From Actinomadura flavalba DSM 45200 (GTDB lineage Bacteria > Actinomycetota > Actinomycetes > Streptosporangiales > Streptosporangiaceae), in assembly GCF_000374305.1 (NCBI RefSeq), contig NZ_KB894095.1, forward strand, positions 124,001-188,000: 64,000 bases of DNA, given 5' to 3'. Of this stretch, positions 44,882 to 54,110 are shown piece after piece (the stretch's first letter is position 1; each line of letters starts with the position of its first letter). Both the position numbers and the translations under genes were made by a program. Below the pieces are notes generated by a model. It was given only the letters and a program-made list of their open reading frames with translations, did not search any database and was not told where the DNA came from.

Positions 44882-46198
44882 TCAGCGAGCGCCGGGGCGG
44901 GACGGGGCCGGGGTGAACCACGGGGGGTCGGTGTCGGGGGCGGCGGCGTCGAGCCAGGCCCGCAGCACGATGAGGAACTCCAGGTGCAGGTCGGGGTCGT
45001 GGAAGGAGCCCTGGAAGAGTTCGTCCAGGCGGCGCATGCGGGTGCGGATCGTCTGCGGGTGGACGAGCAGGCGTTCGGCGGCGGCCTGGGCGTTGAAGCT
45101 GTGCTCCATGACGGCGCGCAGCGTGTCGGCGTAGGCGTGGCGCTTGCCGGGGCGCAGCTCGCGGAGCGGCGCCAGCCGCCGGACGGCGATGTGGGTGACC
45201 AGCTCGGGGTCCTGGAGGATGACCAGCGTCGGCATGTGGTCGGTCGCCTCCAGCAGGCCGTCGCCGCCGACGCTGCCCTGTCCGGCGAGGTCGAGCGTGC
45301 GGCGCGCCCAGGCCAGCGAGCGGGCGGCGCGGGCCGCCGGGACGGTCGGGCCGAGCGCTGCGGGCAGCCCCGTCAGCGCCGCCCGCAGCCGGGCGCGGCG
45401 GCCGGGCCCGTCGGGGTCGGGGACGATGAGGCACGGGTCGGTGAGGTCGAGGCCGTCCAGCACGTCGGGGGCGAGGCCCTGCGGGCGGCGCGGCGGCTCG
45501 TCCCCGGCGGCGAGCACGACGACGGCGACCGTGGACGGGACGGTCCAGCGCGCGGCGCGGGCCAGCCGCGCCAGGTCCTCGGCGGACGGCTCGGCCTCGG
45601 CGGTCAGCGCGGCGAGCAGCATCCGGCGGGCCTGGTCGAGGTCGCGGGCGTCCTCGCCGCCGCGCGCCTGCTCGTGGCCGCGTGCCGCCGCCGCCATGAT
45701 CCGGTTGACGAACGGGAAGACCTCCTCGATCACCCGGCCGTAGGCGGCGGTGGAGATGAGGTCCCAGGGGGCCAGGGCGCGGGTGAGGTGCCGGACGAGG
45801 ACGCGCGCGGCGACGTTCACGGCGTTCTGGAGGACGAGCAGGCCGCGTCCGGCGCGGGTCTCGTCGGCGCCGAGCCGGGTGAAGAACGCCAGGACGGCGG
45901 TCTCGTCGGCGTGCGGGCGGGAGATGAGGTCGACGAAGTGGCCGACGCCGATGCCGACGGCCGTCTCCAGCCCCGCGTCGTCGGGGACGCCGGCGTAGGC
46001 GGGCACCTCGCGGCGGACGGTGGCCGCGGCCTCGCGGGTGATGCCGGGGGCGACCTCGGCGAGCAGGGCGGCGACGCGTGCCGAGGCGCTCTCGTCGTCG
46101 GGGTCCGGACGGGGGCCCGGAACCGGCGCCGTCGTGGGGGGTGCTGCGACCGGTGACCGGGCGCAGCCGGTGCCGTCGAGTTCGTGCGTGCCGACCAC
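44882..46198 (-). CDS. PucR/CdaR-family transcriptional regulator
   Basis: A 438-residue regulator with a GGDEF-like middle region and a C-terminal PucR helix-turn-helix: ADTLRAVMEHSFNAQAAAER then LLVHPQTIRTRMRRLDELF (about 370-408). The N-terminal ~180 residues are a helical sensor domain (RREVPAYAGVPDDAG). Such regulators often activate catabolic genes beside them. ATG 46198 leaves a 26-base palindrome just upstream of the start, likely its own operator. Confidence 0.9.
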   Translation of the reverse strand: MVGTHELDGTGCARSPVAAPPTTAPVPGPRPDPDDESASARVAALLAEVAPGITREAAATVRREVPAYAGVPDDAGLETAVGIGVGHFVDLISRPHADETAVLAFFTRLGADETRAGRGLLVLQNAVNVAARVLVRHLTRALAPWDLISTAAYGRVIEEVFPFVNRIMAAAARGHEQARGGEDARDLDQARRMLLAALTAEAEPSAEDLARLARAARWTVPSTVAVVVLAAGDEPPRRPQGLAPDVLDGLDLTDPCLIVPDPDGPGRRARLRAALTGLPAALGPTVPAARAARSLAWARRTLDLAGQGSVGGDGLLEATDHMPTLVILQDPELVTHIAVRRLAPLRELRPGKRHAYADTLRAVMEHSFNAQAAAERLLVHPQTIRTRMRRLDELFQGSFHDPDLHLEFLIVLRAWLDAAAPDTDPPWFTPAPSRPGAR

Positions 46199-46217
46199 GG
46201 GTGCAACACCGCCAATC

Positions 46218-46243
46218 TATGTTCCATAGATCTATGGACCATA
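46218..46243. promoter_or_regulatory. 26-base near-perfect palindrome upstream of the PucR-type gene
   Basis: TCCATAGATCTATGGA (46223-46238) is a perfect palindrome, extended to 26 bases by TATG and CATA on either side with one mismatch pair. It lies 20 bases before the regulator start, in a 348-base gene-free, comparatively AT-rich stretch (46199-46546). It is most likely an autoregulatory site. I see no gene in the rest of the gap. Confidence 0.6.
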
Positions 46244-46546
46244 CGATGAGAGGGGCGGGAGTGCTTTGTCAATACACCTCCGCCACAAACGAGGACAAGA
46301 TGCACCTCCATCACGGAGGCGACATCGGCCTTGTACCGCCGATCATATGGCCAAAACGCCCCAGAACCTCACTGAACGAAGTTCAATCACGACACAGCGT
46401 TCACAACAGCGACAACGCCGGTCTACGAGGTCTCAAACATCCATAATCGCCTGTGGGCATACAAAGCGCCCAGGGCTCGATCGCGTCCAGACATGACGCA
46501 ATTTCATGTCCCACGAATGTGTGGCACCGTCAGCCGGGCTCGCGGA

Positions 46547-47335
46547 TCAGGACTGGGCGGCCGGCGGGTTCGCCCGGAACCGGACGATGTCCTCGATCCG
46601 GTCACTGAACGCCGACTGAATCCGGGCGTGCAGCGCCTGCGCGAGCATCCCCTGCACCGCAAGCACGCCGAGCGGCCGCAGCCGCTGGATGAGCTGGCCC
46701 ACCTCGGGCAGGTCGGAGCGTCCGCTGAGCGTGGCCGGATCTTGCAGGTCGGCCTGTTCGACGGCCAGTTCCACGAAGCGCTCGGCGATCGTGTCGCAGT
46801 CGCGGCGCAGGTGCTCGGCGATCGTGAAGATCACCGACAGCGGGACGCCGGACGCGTGCAGGTCGACGCCGACCTGGAACAGCGTCGGGCTCGGCACCTC
46901 GAAACGGTCGCCGGACCAGCGCAGGAACCCGAGCTGCTCGGCGCGCGAGAGCATCGGGAACACGTCCGGCGAGCGGCCCGCGAAGTCGGCCTCGCCGAGG
47001 TCGGGGACGAACGCGGTCACGACCTCGGCGATCGAGAGGTAGGCGGGCTCCTCGCCCGACCACGGCTCGGTCATCACCTTCTCGACGCCGAGCACGTCCG
47101 ACAGGTCGTGGCCGCTCTCCCAAGCGGAGATCATCTCGCCGATGCTGGCGAGCGTGAACCCGCGCTCCTGGAGGTTGCCGATGACGCGGATGCGGGCCAG
47201 GTGCGAGTCGTCGTAGTAGCCGGTGCGTCCCCGCATGGTCGGGGGCGGCAGCAGCCCCCGCTCCTGGAACGCCCGGACGTTGCGGACGGTGGTCTCCGCG
47301 AGCCGTGCCAGCTCGTCGATTCGGTAGCTGTCCAT
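46547..47335 (-). CDS. MerR-family transcriptional regulator
   Basis: A 262-residue regulator: MerR HTH (YRIDELARLAETTVRNVRAF, QERGLLPPPTMRGRTGYYDD; residues ~4-45), the dimer helix, then a ~150-residue C-terminal ligand-binding domain of unknown specificity. The same architecture recurs in the MerR gene at 61795, so they are paralogues. ATG 47335 is chosen from the family N-terminus. It is divergent from the DUF4331 operon across 305 bases and may control it. Confidence 0.9.
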   Translation of the reverse strand: MDSYRIDELARLAETTVRNVRAFQERGLLPPPTMRGRTGYYDDSHLARIRVIGNLQERGFTLASIGEMISAWESGHDLSDVLGVEKVMTEPWSGEEPAYLSIAEVVTAFVPDLGEADFAGRSPDVFPMLSRAEQLGFLRWSGDRFEVPSPTLFQVGVDLHASGVPLSVIFTIAEHLRRDCDTIAERFVELAVEQADLQDPATLSGRSDLPEVGQLIQRLRPLGVLAVQGMLAQALHARIQSAFSDRIEDIVRFRANPPAAQS

Positions 47336-47460
47336 ACCCGTCTCTGGTCCGTGTCGGCGTCGCCGTTGACGCAACCATCCTAGGGGCACGAACCACGACC
47401 GGGTGGGCCATAGAAGCATGGGAGATGCGCGCGCGGGCCGGGAAGGCTGCGGCCAACTTA

Positions 47461-47477
47461 TTGCGAGCCATTCGCAA
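47461..47477. promoter_or_regulatory. Palindrome in the MerR/DUF4331 intergenic region
   Basis: TTGCGA (47461-47466) and TCGCAA (47472-47477) flank GCCAT. It lies in the 305-base gap between the divergent MerR gene (start 47335) and DUF4331 gene (start 47641), where I see no other gene, and is a candidate regulator site. Confidence 0.45.
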
Positions 47478-47640
47478 CAACTTTCTTCAAGAATTGATCG
47501 GCAAGACCCATCCGCGCCCCGGGCCGGCCACGAATTAGGATCACGTCCCGGCCGGTCTGCAAAATCCAACGACCGGCCTTTATGCCGCGAAAAGGACAAG
47601 GTTTCTTTTTCGGGCACCACTGGAAGGACATTCCGAAACC

Positions 47641-49056
47641 GTGATCAGAAACAAGCGGCCGGTCCTCCTCGCCGCGGGCAGCGGCCTGGTGGTCCTGGCG
47701 GGCGTGCTCGCCGCGCTCGGGCCCGCGACCTCGAACGCGTCCAGCCACCGGGAGGCGCCGCTCATCGCCGGTGACCCGCAGGCCGACAACACCGACCTGT
47801 ACGCGTTCACGAGTCCCGACGCGCCGGGCACCGTTTCGCTCGTGGCGAACTGGACGCCGTTCCAGGAACCCAACGGCGGGCCGAACTTCTACCCGTTCGC
47901 GACGAATGCCCGATACAACATCAAGATCGACAACAATGGCGACGGCAAGGCCGACGTCGTCTACCGCTGGACGTTCCGCAACGAGGACCGGCGCGGAAAC
48001 GCCACATTCCTGTACAACAACGGCCCCGTGAAGTCCCTCACGGACGCCACGCTGCTCTTCCGCCAGCGCTACACCCTCCAGCGGGTGACGCCGCGCGGCA
48101 CGCGCACCCTCGTCAAGGACGCCATCGCCGCGCCGTCCCACACCGGCCGCGCGTCCATGCCGGACTACGGCGCGCTGCGCGCCCAGGCCGTCCGCGCCGT
48201 CCCCGGCGGCGGCCGCACGTACGCGGGGCAGGCCGACGACTCGTTCTTCCTCGACCTGCGCGTGTTCGACCTGCTCTACGGCGGCAACCTCAGCGAGACC
48301 GGCCAGGACACCCTGCGCGGCTACAACGTCAACACGCTCGCGATCCAGGTGCCCAAGTCGGCGCTGGCGCTGCGCGGCAACGCCGGGCGCAACCCCGTCG
48401 TCGGCGTCTGGGCCACCACCGACCGCGCGGGCGCCGGCGTGCGCGTCGGCAAGGTCGCCGCCGGCGGTTACCGGCAGGTGTCGCGGCTCGGCAACCCGCT
48501 GGTGAACGAGGTCGTCGTCCCGGCCGGGCTCAAGGACGCCTTCAACCGGCTCGATCCGTCGCAGGACCACAAGGTCAAGCCTCTCGTGGACCGGGTGCTC
48601 AAGCCCGAGGTCCCGATGCTCATCCAGAAGATCTATGGGATCAAGGCGCCCGCGACGCCCCGCACCGACCTGTCGCAGATCTTCCTCACCGGCGTCGCCA
48701 AGCGCACCGGCCCGATCAAGGCCGACCTGAACTCGCAGCTCCTCAACAGGGACGTCAACGCGCGGGCGTTCAAGCCCGCCGAGATGCTGCGGCTCAACAT
48801 GGCCGTGCCGGTGACGCGGCGGCCGAACCGGCTCGGCGTCCTGGCGGGCGACCTGCAGGGCTTCCCGAACGGCCGCCGCCTCGGCGACGACGTCCTGGAC
48901 ATCAGCCTGCAGGCGCTGGAGGGCGCCGCGCTCACCGGGAGGATCGTCCCGGCGCTCGCCAACGGCGACGCGGTGAACGCCAACGACCGCGCCTTCGGGA
49001 CGTCGTTCCCGTACGTGGCGCTGCCGCACAGCTCCGCGGTCAACAAGGCCGGCTGA
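47641..49056 (+). CDS. Secreted DUF4331-domain protein
   Basis: A 471-residue DUF4331 protein. After an N-terminal membrane/secretion segment (PVLLAAGSGLVVLAGVLAAL, about 6-25) the signature SSHREAPLIAGDPQADNTDL begins, followed by FYPFATNARYNIKIDNNGDG and the family end LPHSSAVNKAG. Function of DUF4331 is unknown; a calcium- or metal-binding beta-propeller-like fold has been suspected for the DNNGDGKAD stretch, which resembles an EF-hand-like loop. GTG 47641 follows a GGAAGGACA site. It heads an operon with a TPR protein, a NicO transporter and a small secreted protein. Confidence 0.9.
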   Translation: MIRNKRPVLLAAGSGLVVLAGVLAALGPATSNASSHREAPLIAGDPQADNTDLYAFTSPDAPGTVSLVANWTPFQEPNGGPNFYPFATNARYNIKIDNNGDGKADVVYRWTFRNEDRRGNATFLYNNGPVKSLTDATLLFRQRYTLQRVTPRGTRTLVKDAIAAPSHTGRASMPDYGALRAQAVRAVPGGGRTYAGQADDSFFLDLRVFDLLYGGNLSETGQDTLRGYNVNTLAIQVPKSALALRGNAGRNPVVGVWATTDRAGAGVRVGKVAAGGYRQVSRLGNPLVNEVVVPAGLKDAFNRLDPSQDHKVKPLVDRVLKPEVPMLIQKIYGIKAPATPRTDLSQIFLTGVAKRTGPIKADLNSQLLNRDVNARAFKPAEMLRLNMAVPVTRRPNRLGVLAGDLQGFPNGRRLGDDVLDISLQALEGAALTGRIVPALANGDAVNANDRAFGTSFPYVALPHSSAVNKAG

Positions 49057-49118
49057 CCACGCGGCGGCGGGCGTCTCCGGGCGTCCGCCGCCGTCGTGCC
49101 CTCTCGACGGGACTTCTC

Positions 49119-50387
49119 GTGCTGAACCGACGCAAGCTGCTCGCCGCCGTCGTCGCGCTGGTCGCGGCCGTCGCCGCGGTCGTGACGATCGGCGCCCTCG
49201 GGCGTCCGCACGGCGCGCGGTCCGCCGACCAGGCCGCCGCCCCCTCCGGTGCCATCCCCCGATACCAGCGCCTCCTGCGCGACTCGCCGCGCGACCACCG
49301 CACCTGGGCCGCGCTCGGCGCCGCCTACGTGCAGGAGGCCCGCACCACCCTGGACCCCTCCTACTACACGCGCGCCGAAGGGGCGTTCCGCCGCTCACTG
49401 GAGCTGGCGCCGGACGAGAACCCCGGCGCGCTCACCGGTATGGCCGCGCTCGCCAACGCCCGGCACGCCTTCCGCGAGGCCGCCCGGTGGGGTGAGCGGG
49501 CCGTCGCCGCGAGCCCGTCCAGCCCCGACGCGCACGGCGCGCTCGCCGACGCCTACACCCAGCTCGGCGACGCGCCCGCCGCGACGCGGGCCGTCGCGCG
49601 GATGACCGAGCTGGCGCCCGACGTGCCCGCGCTGACCCGGGCGTCCTACGACGCGCAGCAGCACGGCGACACCGCCGCCGCGCGGACCCTGCTGGAGCAG
49701 GCCGCGCGCGTCGCCCACCGGCCCGCCGACGTCGCGTACGCGCAGTACTACCTGGGCGAGCTGGCGTTCCACGCCGGTGACCTGGACGGCGCCGACCGCC
49801 GCTACGTCGCCGCCGCTGCCGCCGAGCCCGCGTCCGCCCCGGCGGCGCAGGGACGCGCGAAGGTCCGGGCGCTGCGCGGCGACCTCGCCGGAGCCGCCGC
49901 GGGCTACGCGGCGCTCGTCGCGCGGGCGCCGCACCCGCAGTACCTCATGGAGTACGCGGGCGTTCTGCGCGCCGCCGGGCGCGGCGCGGAGGCCGCGCGG
50001 CAGGACGCCGTACTGCGCGCGCAGGAACGGCTGCTCGCCGGGGGCGGGCTCACCGACGACCTGGCCGCGTCCGAGTACGCGGCCGACGCGGGGGACGCGG
50101 CGGGCGCGCTGCGGCACGCGCGGGCCGAGGCCGGGCGGCGGTCGTCCGTGCTCGTCGCGGACGCGCTGGCCTGGGCGCTGCACCTCAACGGACGCGACCG
50201 CGAGGCCCTTCCGCACGCCGACCGGGCGCTCGCGCACGGCTGGCGCAACGCGTCCTTCCACCTGCACCGCGCCGCGATCCGCGCCGCCCTCGGCGACGCC
50301 GCCGGGGCGCGCGGCGACCGCGCCGCCGCCCGCTCCATCAACCCGCGCCTCGATCCGAGGCTCCCGGCACTCGGACGGTCCTCATGA
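49119..50387 (+). CDS. Membrane-anchored TPR protein
   Basis: A 422-residue protein with one N-terminal transmembrane segment (KLLAAVVALVAAVAAVVTIG) and then a series of tetratricopeptide-like helical pairs, for example TWAALGAAYVQEARTTLDPS, AALANARHAFREAARWGERA and ALAWALHLNGRDREALPHAD. It probably acts as a scaffold outside the membrane. It lies 62 bases after the DUF4331 gene and its stop overlaps the next start (ATGA at 50384), so it is part of that operon. Confidence 0.88.
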   Translation: MLNRRKLLAAVVALVAAVAAVVTIGALGRPHGARSADQAAAPSGAIPRYQRLLRDSPRDHRTWAALGAAYVQEARTTLDPSYYTRAEGAFRRSLELAPDENPGALTGMAALANARHAFREAARWGERAVAASPSSPDAHGALADAYTQLGDAPAATRAVARMTELAPDVPALTRASYDAQQHGDTAAARTLLEQAARVAHRPADVAYAQYYLGELAFHAGDLDGADRRYVAAAAAEPASAPAAQGRAKVRALRGDLAGAAAGYAALVARAPHPQYLMEYAGVLRAAGRGAEAARQDAVLRAQERLLAGGGLTDDLAASEYAADAGDAAGALRHARAEAGRRSSVLVADALAWALHLNGRDREALPHADRALAHGWRNASFHLHRAAIRAALGDAAGARGDRAAARSINPRLDPRLPALGRSS

Positions 50388-51955
50388 GACGCCTCCTGCT
50401 CACCGCGCTCGGCACGGCGGCCCTCGGCGCGGTCGCCGCGCCCGCCTCGGCGGCCGTGCCCGCGCATCCGCTGGGGAACTTCACCGTCAACCACTACAAC
50501 GGGCTGCGGCTCTACCCGGACCGGGTCGAGAACACCGCGATCGTGGACACGGCGGAGATCCCGACGCTCCAAGAGAGCGACGCGATCGACGCGGCCGGGC
50601 ACGCCGCCCACGCGCGGACGCAGTGCGCGGCGCTGGCGGCGGCGTCGTCGCTCACCGTCGGCGGGCGGGCCGCCGCGTGGCGGGTGACGGCGTCGTCGCA
50701 CGCCTACGTGCCGGGCGCGGCCGGGCTCCGGGCCGGGCGGCTCACGTGCGGGCTGCGGGCCGACGCCGACCTGTCGGCGCCCGCCTCGGTCGCGTTCGCG
50801 GACCGGTTCCGTGCCGACCGGGTCGGGTGGCACGAGGTCACCGCGCGCGGGCTCGGGGTGCGGATCGACGCCTCGCCCGTCCCGGAGCGGAGCGTCAGCG
50901 ACGAACTGCGCGCCTACCCCGACGACCTGCTGGCCTCGCCGCTGGACGTGCGGAGCGCGTCGCTGCGGGTGGAGCCGGGGTCGGGATCGTCGACGGGCGT
51001 GCTGCCGGGGCTGCCGTCGGCCGGGTTCGTGGCGTCGGCCGTCAACGCGCTCACGGCGCGGTTCAACGCGCTCGTCGGGGCGAAGGACCTCTCGTTCGGC
51101 GTCGGGCTGCTGGCGGTGCTGCTCGCGATCGTGCTGGGGGCGTCGCACGCGGCGCTGCCCGGCCACGGCAAAACGGTCATGGCGGCGTACATCGCCGGGA
51201 AGCGCGGGCGGGTCCGGGACGCGCTGATCGTCGGGGCCACGGTCACGCTCACGCACACCGGCGGTGTGCTCGTGCTCGGGCTGGTGCTGACCGTGTCGGC
51301 GTCGGTCACGGGCGAGTCGGTGCTGGCGGCGCTCGGCGTCGTCAGCGGGCTGCTCGTGACGGCGATCGGCGCGACGCTCGTGCGCTCGGCGTGGCGCGGA
51401 CGGCGCGCGGCGGCGCGGATGCTCGAACCCGAACGCGTCCTGGTCGGCGCCGGGGTCGGCCCGCACGGCCACGCGGGCGGCCATGGGCACGGCCACGAGC
51501 ACGGAGACGGGCACGAGCACGGCCACGGGCACGGGCGCGGGCGCGGATACGGACACGGGCATGGCCACGGCCATGGACACGGGCATGGCCACGGACACGG
51601 ACACGGACACGGGCACGGCGACGGGGGCGGGCGGCTCGGGCGGGGCGGGTTGATCGGGCTCGGGATCACCGGCGGGCTGGTGCCCAGCCCGTCCGCGCTC
51701 GTCGTGCTCCTCGGCGCCGTCGCGCTCGGCCGCACCGTCTTCGGCGCGGCGCTCGTGCTCGCCTACGGGCTCGGGATGGCCGCGACGCTGACGGCCGCCG
51801 GGCTGCTGTTCGTCCGCCTGCAAAGCACGCTGGAACGCCTGCCGCTCGGCCGGACGGCGACCCGGTTCAACGCGCACACACCGCTGCTCACCGCCGGTCT
51901 CGTCGTCGTGGTCGGCGCCGGGCTGACGGTGCGCGGCCTCACCGGAACCGTCTGA
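50384..51955 (+). CDS. NicO/RcnA-like nickel-cobalt transporter with His-rich loop
   Basis: A 523-residue membrane protein: signal-like N-terminus, an extracytoplasmic ~220-residue region beginning HPLGNFTVNHYNGLRLYPD, and at least six membrane segments. The transporter signature ASHAALPGHGKTVMAAYIAG and VTLTHTGGVLVLGLVL matches NicO/RcnA-type nickel or cobalt carriers. Between helices, residues ~361-412 are almost entirely His-Gly dipeptides, a metal-buffering loop of unusual length. It overlaps the TPR gene, so metal transport is tied to the DUF4331/TPR operon. Direction (uptake or export) cannot be told from sequence. Confidence 0.9.
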   Translation: MRRLLLTALGTAALGAVAAPASAAVPAHPLGNFTVNHYNGLRLYPDRVENTAIVDTAEIPTLQESDAIDAAGHAAHARTQCAALAAASSLTVGGRAAAWRVTASSHAYVPGAAGLRAGRLTCGLRADADLSAPASVAFADRFRADRVGWHEVTARGLGVRIDASPVPERSVSDELRAYPDDLLASPLDVRSASLRVEPGSGSSTGVLPGLPSAGFVASAVNALTARFNALVGAKDLSFGVGLLAVLLAIVLGASHAALPGHGKTVMAAYIAGKRGRVRDALIVGATVTLTHTGGVLVLGLVLTVSASVTGESVLAALGVVSGLLVTAIGATLVRSAWRGRRAAARMLEPERVLVGAGVGPHGHAGGHGHGHEHGDGHEHGHGHGRGRGYGHGHGHGHGHGHGHGHGHGHGHGDGGGRLGRGGLIGLGITGGLVPSPSALVVLLGAVALGRTVFGAALVLAYGLGMAATLTAAGLLFVRLQSTLERLPLGRTATRFNAHTPLLTAGLVVVVGAGLTVRGLTGTV

Positions 51956-51966
51956 GGGGAACACAC

Positions 51967-52299
51967 GTGAAGCGAACGACGATCGCACTGGCGGCACTCG
52001 TCACGGCCGCGCTCGGCGCGGGCGGCTCGGCCGCGCTGCTGCGCGGCGACGACCACGGCCCGTTCCGGGCGGGCGCGTCCCCCGAGCCGGTGACGTGCAT
52101 GGAGCACCAGCCGCACGCCCCCGACCCGGCGGCGACCGGCGGCACGGCGCGGAACCTGACCGTCCTGCGCTACCACACGGCCAACGGGCTGCGGCCCTAC
52201 TGCGACGGCGGCCCGCCCACGCGCAACGACCGCGCGTGGGCCGACCTGCACGTCACGCTCGGCGGCGACGCGGCGTCGGTGGCCGCGATCCGCCGCTGA
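51967..52299 (+). CDS. Small secreted protein of the DUF4331 operon
   Basis: A 110-residue protein with a signal-type N-terminus (KRTTIALAALVTAALGAGG) and a short mature part with two cysteines (VTCMEHQ, YCDGGPP), likely a disulfide, and several His residues. GTG 51967 lies 11 bases after the transporter stop. No family recognised; it may bind metal outside the cell. It is the last gene of the operon and converges with the SCP2-domain gene 5 bases away. Confidence 0.7.
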   Translation: MKRTTIALAALVTAALGAGGSAALLRGDDHGPFRAGASPEPVTCMEHQPHAPDPAATGGTARNLTVLRYHTANGLRPYCDGGPPTRNDRAWADLHVTLGGDAASVAAIRR

Positions 52300-52304
52300 G
52301 CCGG

Positions 52305-52778
52305 TCAGATGTTGAACCAGCCGGGCAGCTTGGCGCCCCACATCATGTCGCCGCTCAGCTTCATCTTGCCGGTCATGACGGCCTGGACGCCCGCGAGCTT
52401 GCCCGCGCACACGCGCAGCAGGTCGGGGGCGGTCACCGTCAGCGTGACGCGGGGCGACGCGGCCGGGCCGGTGTGCCGGACGGCCGTGCCGTCGCGGACC
52501 TCCAGGTGGTAGGGGTGCTTGTCACCGCGCGCCTTGACGTTCCACTGCACGACGCCGCTCTCGCCGCCCGCCCGCTCGCCCGCGAAGTGCGCGCACATGA
52601 GGTCGAAGACGCGGTCGAGGAACTGCTCGGTGCCGACGATGCCGATGAACTCGTCGATGGCGGCGTCGTCGGCGCCGGGGGCGTCGAGGATGTCGCGCAG
52701 CTCGTCGGGCGAGGTGATGCCGTCGAACAGGGCGCGGACGGCGCCGGGGTCGCTGAGGTCGAACGTGGTCTCGGCCAT
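52305..52778 (-). CDS. SCP2 sterol-binding-domain protein
   Basis: A 157-residue protein with an SCP2-like lipid-binding domain (TLTVTAPDLLRVCAGKLAGV, then MTGKMKLSGDMMWGAKLPGW). The first 50 residues are an extra helical region. SCP2 domains bind lipids or sterols; the substrate is unknown. ATG 52778 has GGAG upstream on the minus strand. The following 449-base stretch is described separately. Confidence 0.88.
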   Translation of the reverse strand: MAETTFDLSDPGAVRALFDGITSPDELRDILDAPGADDAAIDEFIGIVGTEQFLDRVFDLMCAHFAGERAGGESGVVQWNVKARGDKHPYHLEVRDGTAVRHTGPAASPRVTLTVTAPDLLRVCAGKLAGVQAVMTGKMKLSGDMMWGAKLPGWFNI

Positions 52779-53227
52779 GGGGGACTCCTCGCACGGGGCG
52801 TGATACCGCCGGACGCCCCGGCGGCAGGCGGTGCGCACGGGCGCGCGCCGGAAGGGAACACCCTCCCGGCGCGCGCCGTCGAACCACCCGCAACAGGTAT
52901 ATGCCATTGATTGACGGCACAGAATGCGATGGCACATAAACTAGGGCGCCGTATCGCTCACTTGACTTCAGGTCGAGACGCCGGAGATGGCCCGATGCGG
53001 GCCGCGCACCGCCTTTCCGGCGCGGCGCCCGCTCCCGCAGGACCCGCGCCTAGCGGGTGCCGCTCCCGGACGGACCGCCACTACGGGCAGGTCGCACGCC
53101 CCGGCTGCACTTCGACCAAGCGCTCGACTTCCTGGCACGATTCATCGGCGTCGTCACGGCCAGGGTCGGCTTCACCATCGCGAACAGGTACACCCCGGGC
53201 TTACGGCTGCCGGGCGCTTACCGTCCG
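52779..53227. other. Gene-free stretch with an AT-rich promoter-like centre
   Basis: No gene can be supported in these 449 bases. The centre near 52895-52965 is relatively AT-rich (TATATGCCATTGATTGACGG, then GATGGCACATAAACTAGG) and contains TGCCAT and ATGGCA in inverted orientation about 20 bases apart, probably a promoter or operator for the SCP2 gene. Confidence 0.35.
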
Positions 53228-54001
53228 TCACGCGTCGGAGAGCATCTCCGCGACCTCGGCGTAGGACGGCGCGGCCGGGACGTCTCCGCCGTCCCGCACG
53301 GCCTGCGCGGCCCCGACGGCCGCGCCGAGCGCCACCCGGTACGGCATCGAGCCCATACTGACCCGGCGCACCCCCAGCTCCCCCAATTCGGCGACGGTCA
53401 GGCGTCCGGGGAGGAACAGCACGTTCAGCGGCACGTCGACGGCTCGCACGATCGCCTCGATGTGCTCGGGTTCGGCCAGCTTCGGCACGAAGACGCCGTC
53501 CGCGCCCGCCGCCGCGTACGCCCGCACGCGCTCCAGCGCGACGGGCAGGGGGTCGGGCACGTCCATCCAGAACGCGTCGGTCCGGGCGTTGACGAACAAT
53601 CCCGGCGCGGACCGCTTCACCTGGGCGATCCGGTCGGCGAACACGGACGTGTCCAGCAGTCCGGCGTCTCCGCCCCAGTCCTCCAGGTTGATGCCCGCGA
53701 TGCCGAGTTCGGCGAGCCGCGCGGCGACCCGCGGCGCGTCCCCGAACCCGCCTTCGGCGTCGACGCTGACGGGCACCGGCAGCGCGGCGAGCCGTTCCGC
53801 CAGCCCGATCGTCTCCGCCTCGGTGACCCCGGCCCCGTCCGGCTTCCCGGCCACGGCCGCCACCCCGAGACTCGTCGTCCCCACCGCCGGGAACCCGGCC
53901 GCGACGAACGCCGCCGCAGAAGCGAAGTCCCAGGCGTTGGGAAGCACCAACGGCCCCGCCCCGGCATGCAAGCCCCGAAAGATCTCCCCGAAGTCCGCCA
54001 T
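53228..54001 (-). CDS. Isocitrate lyase/PEP mutase-family protein
   Basis: A 257-residue TIM-barrel protein. The family motifs are PNAWDFASAAAFVAAGFPAV (N-terminus), VSVDAEGGFGD (about 97-107) and GINLEDWGGD, the metal- and substrate-binding loops of ICL/PEPM enzymes. The catalytic-loop Cys of true isocitrate lyases (KKCGH) is absent, as usual in this short subgroup, whose substrates are mostly unknown (carboxyphosphonoenolpyruvate or oxaloacetate-type). ATG 54001 is the natural start. It is divergent from the next gene. Confidence 0.9.
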   Translation of the reverse strand: MADFGEIFRGLHAGAGPLVLPNAWDFASAAAFVAAGFPAVGTTSLGVAAVAGKPDGAGVTEAETIGLAERLAALPVPVSVDAEGGFGDAPRVAARLAELGIAGINLEDWGGDAGLLDTSVFADRIAQVKRSAPGLFVNARTDAFWMDVPDPLPVALERVRAYAAAGADGVFVPKLAEPEHIEAIVRAVDVPLNVLFLPGRLTVAELGELGVRRVSMGSMPYRVALGAAVGAAQAVRDGGDVPAAPSYAEVAEMLSDA

Positions 54002-54110
54002 ACCCCGACGCTAGCCCACCCCGCCCCCGCAACGACAGCCGACGGATCACGGCCTCACGGACGCTGGCACACTTCGGTAATTTTGCGGGCCGCGACGAAA
54101 GGACGTGCGC

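Noticed and set aside
51463..51640. Tandem DNA repeat of GGCCACGGACACGG type
   Set aside because: Fully explained as codons of the His-Gly loop in the NicO-like transporter.
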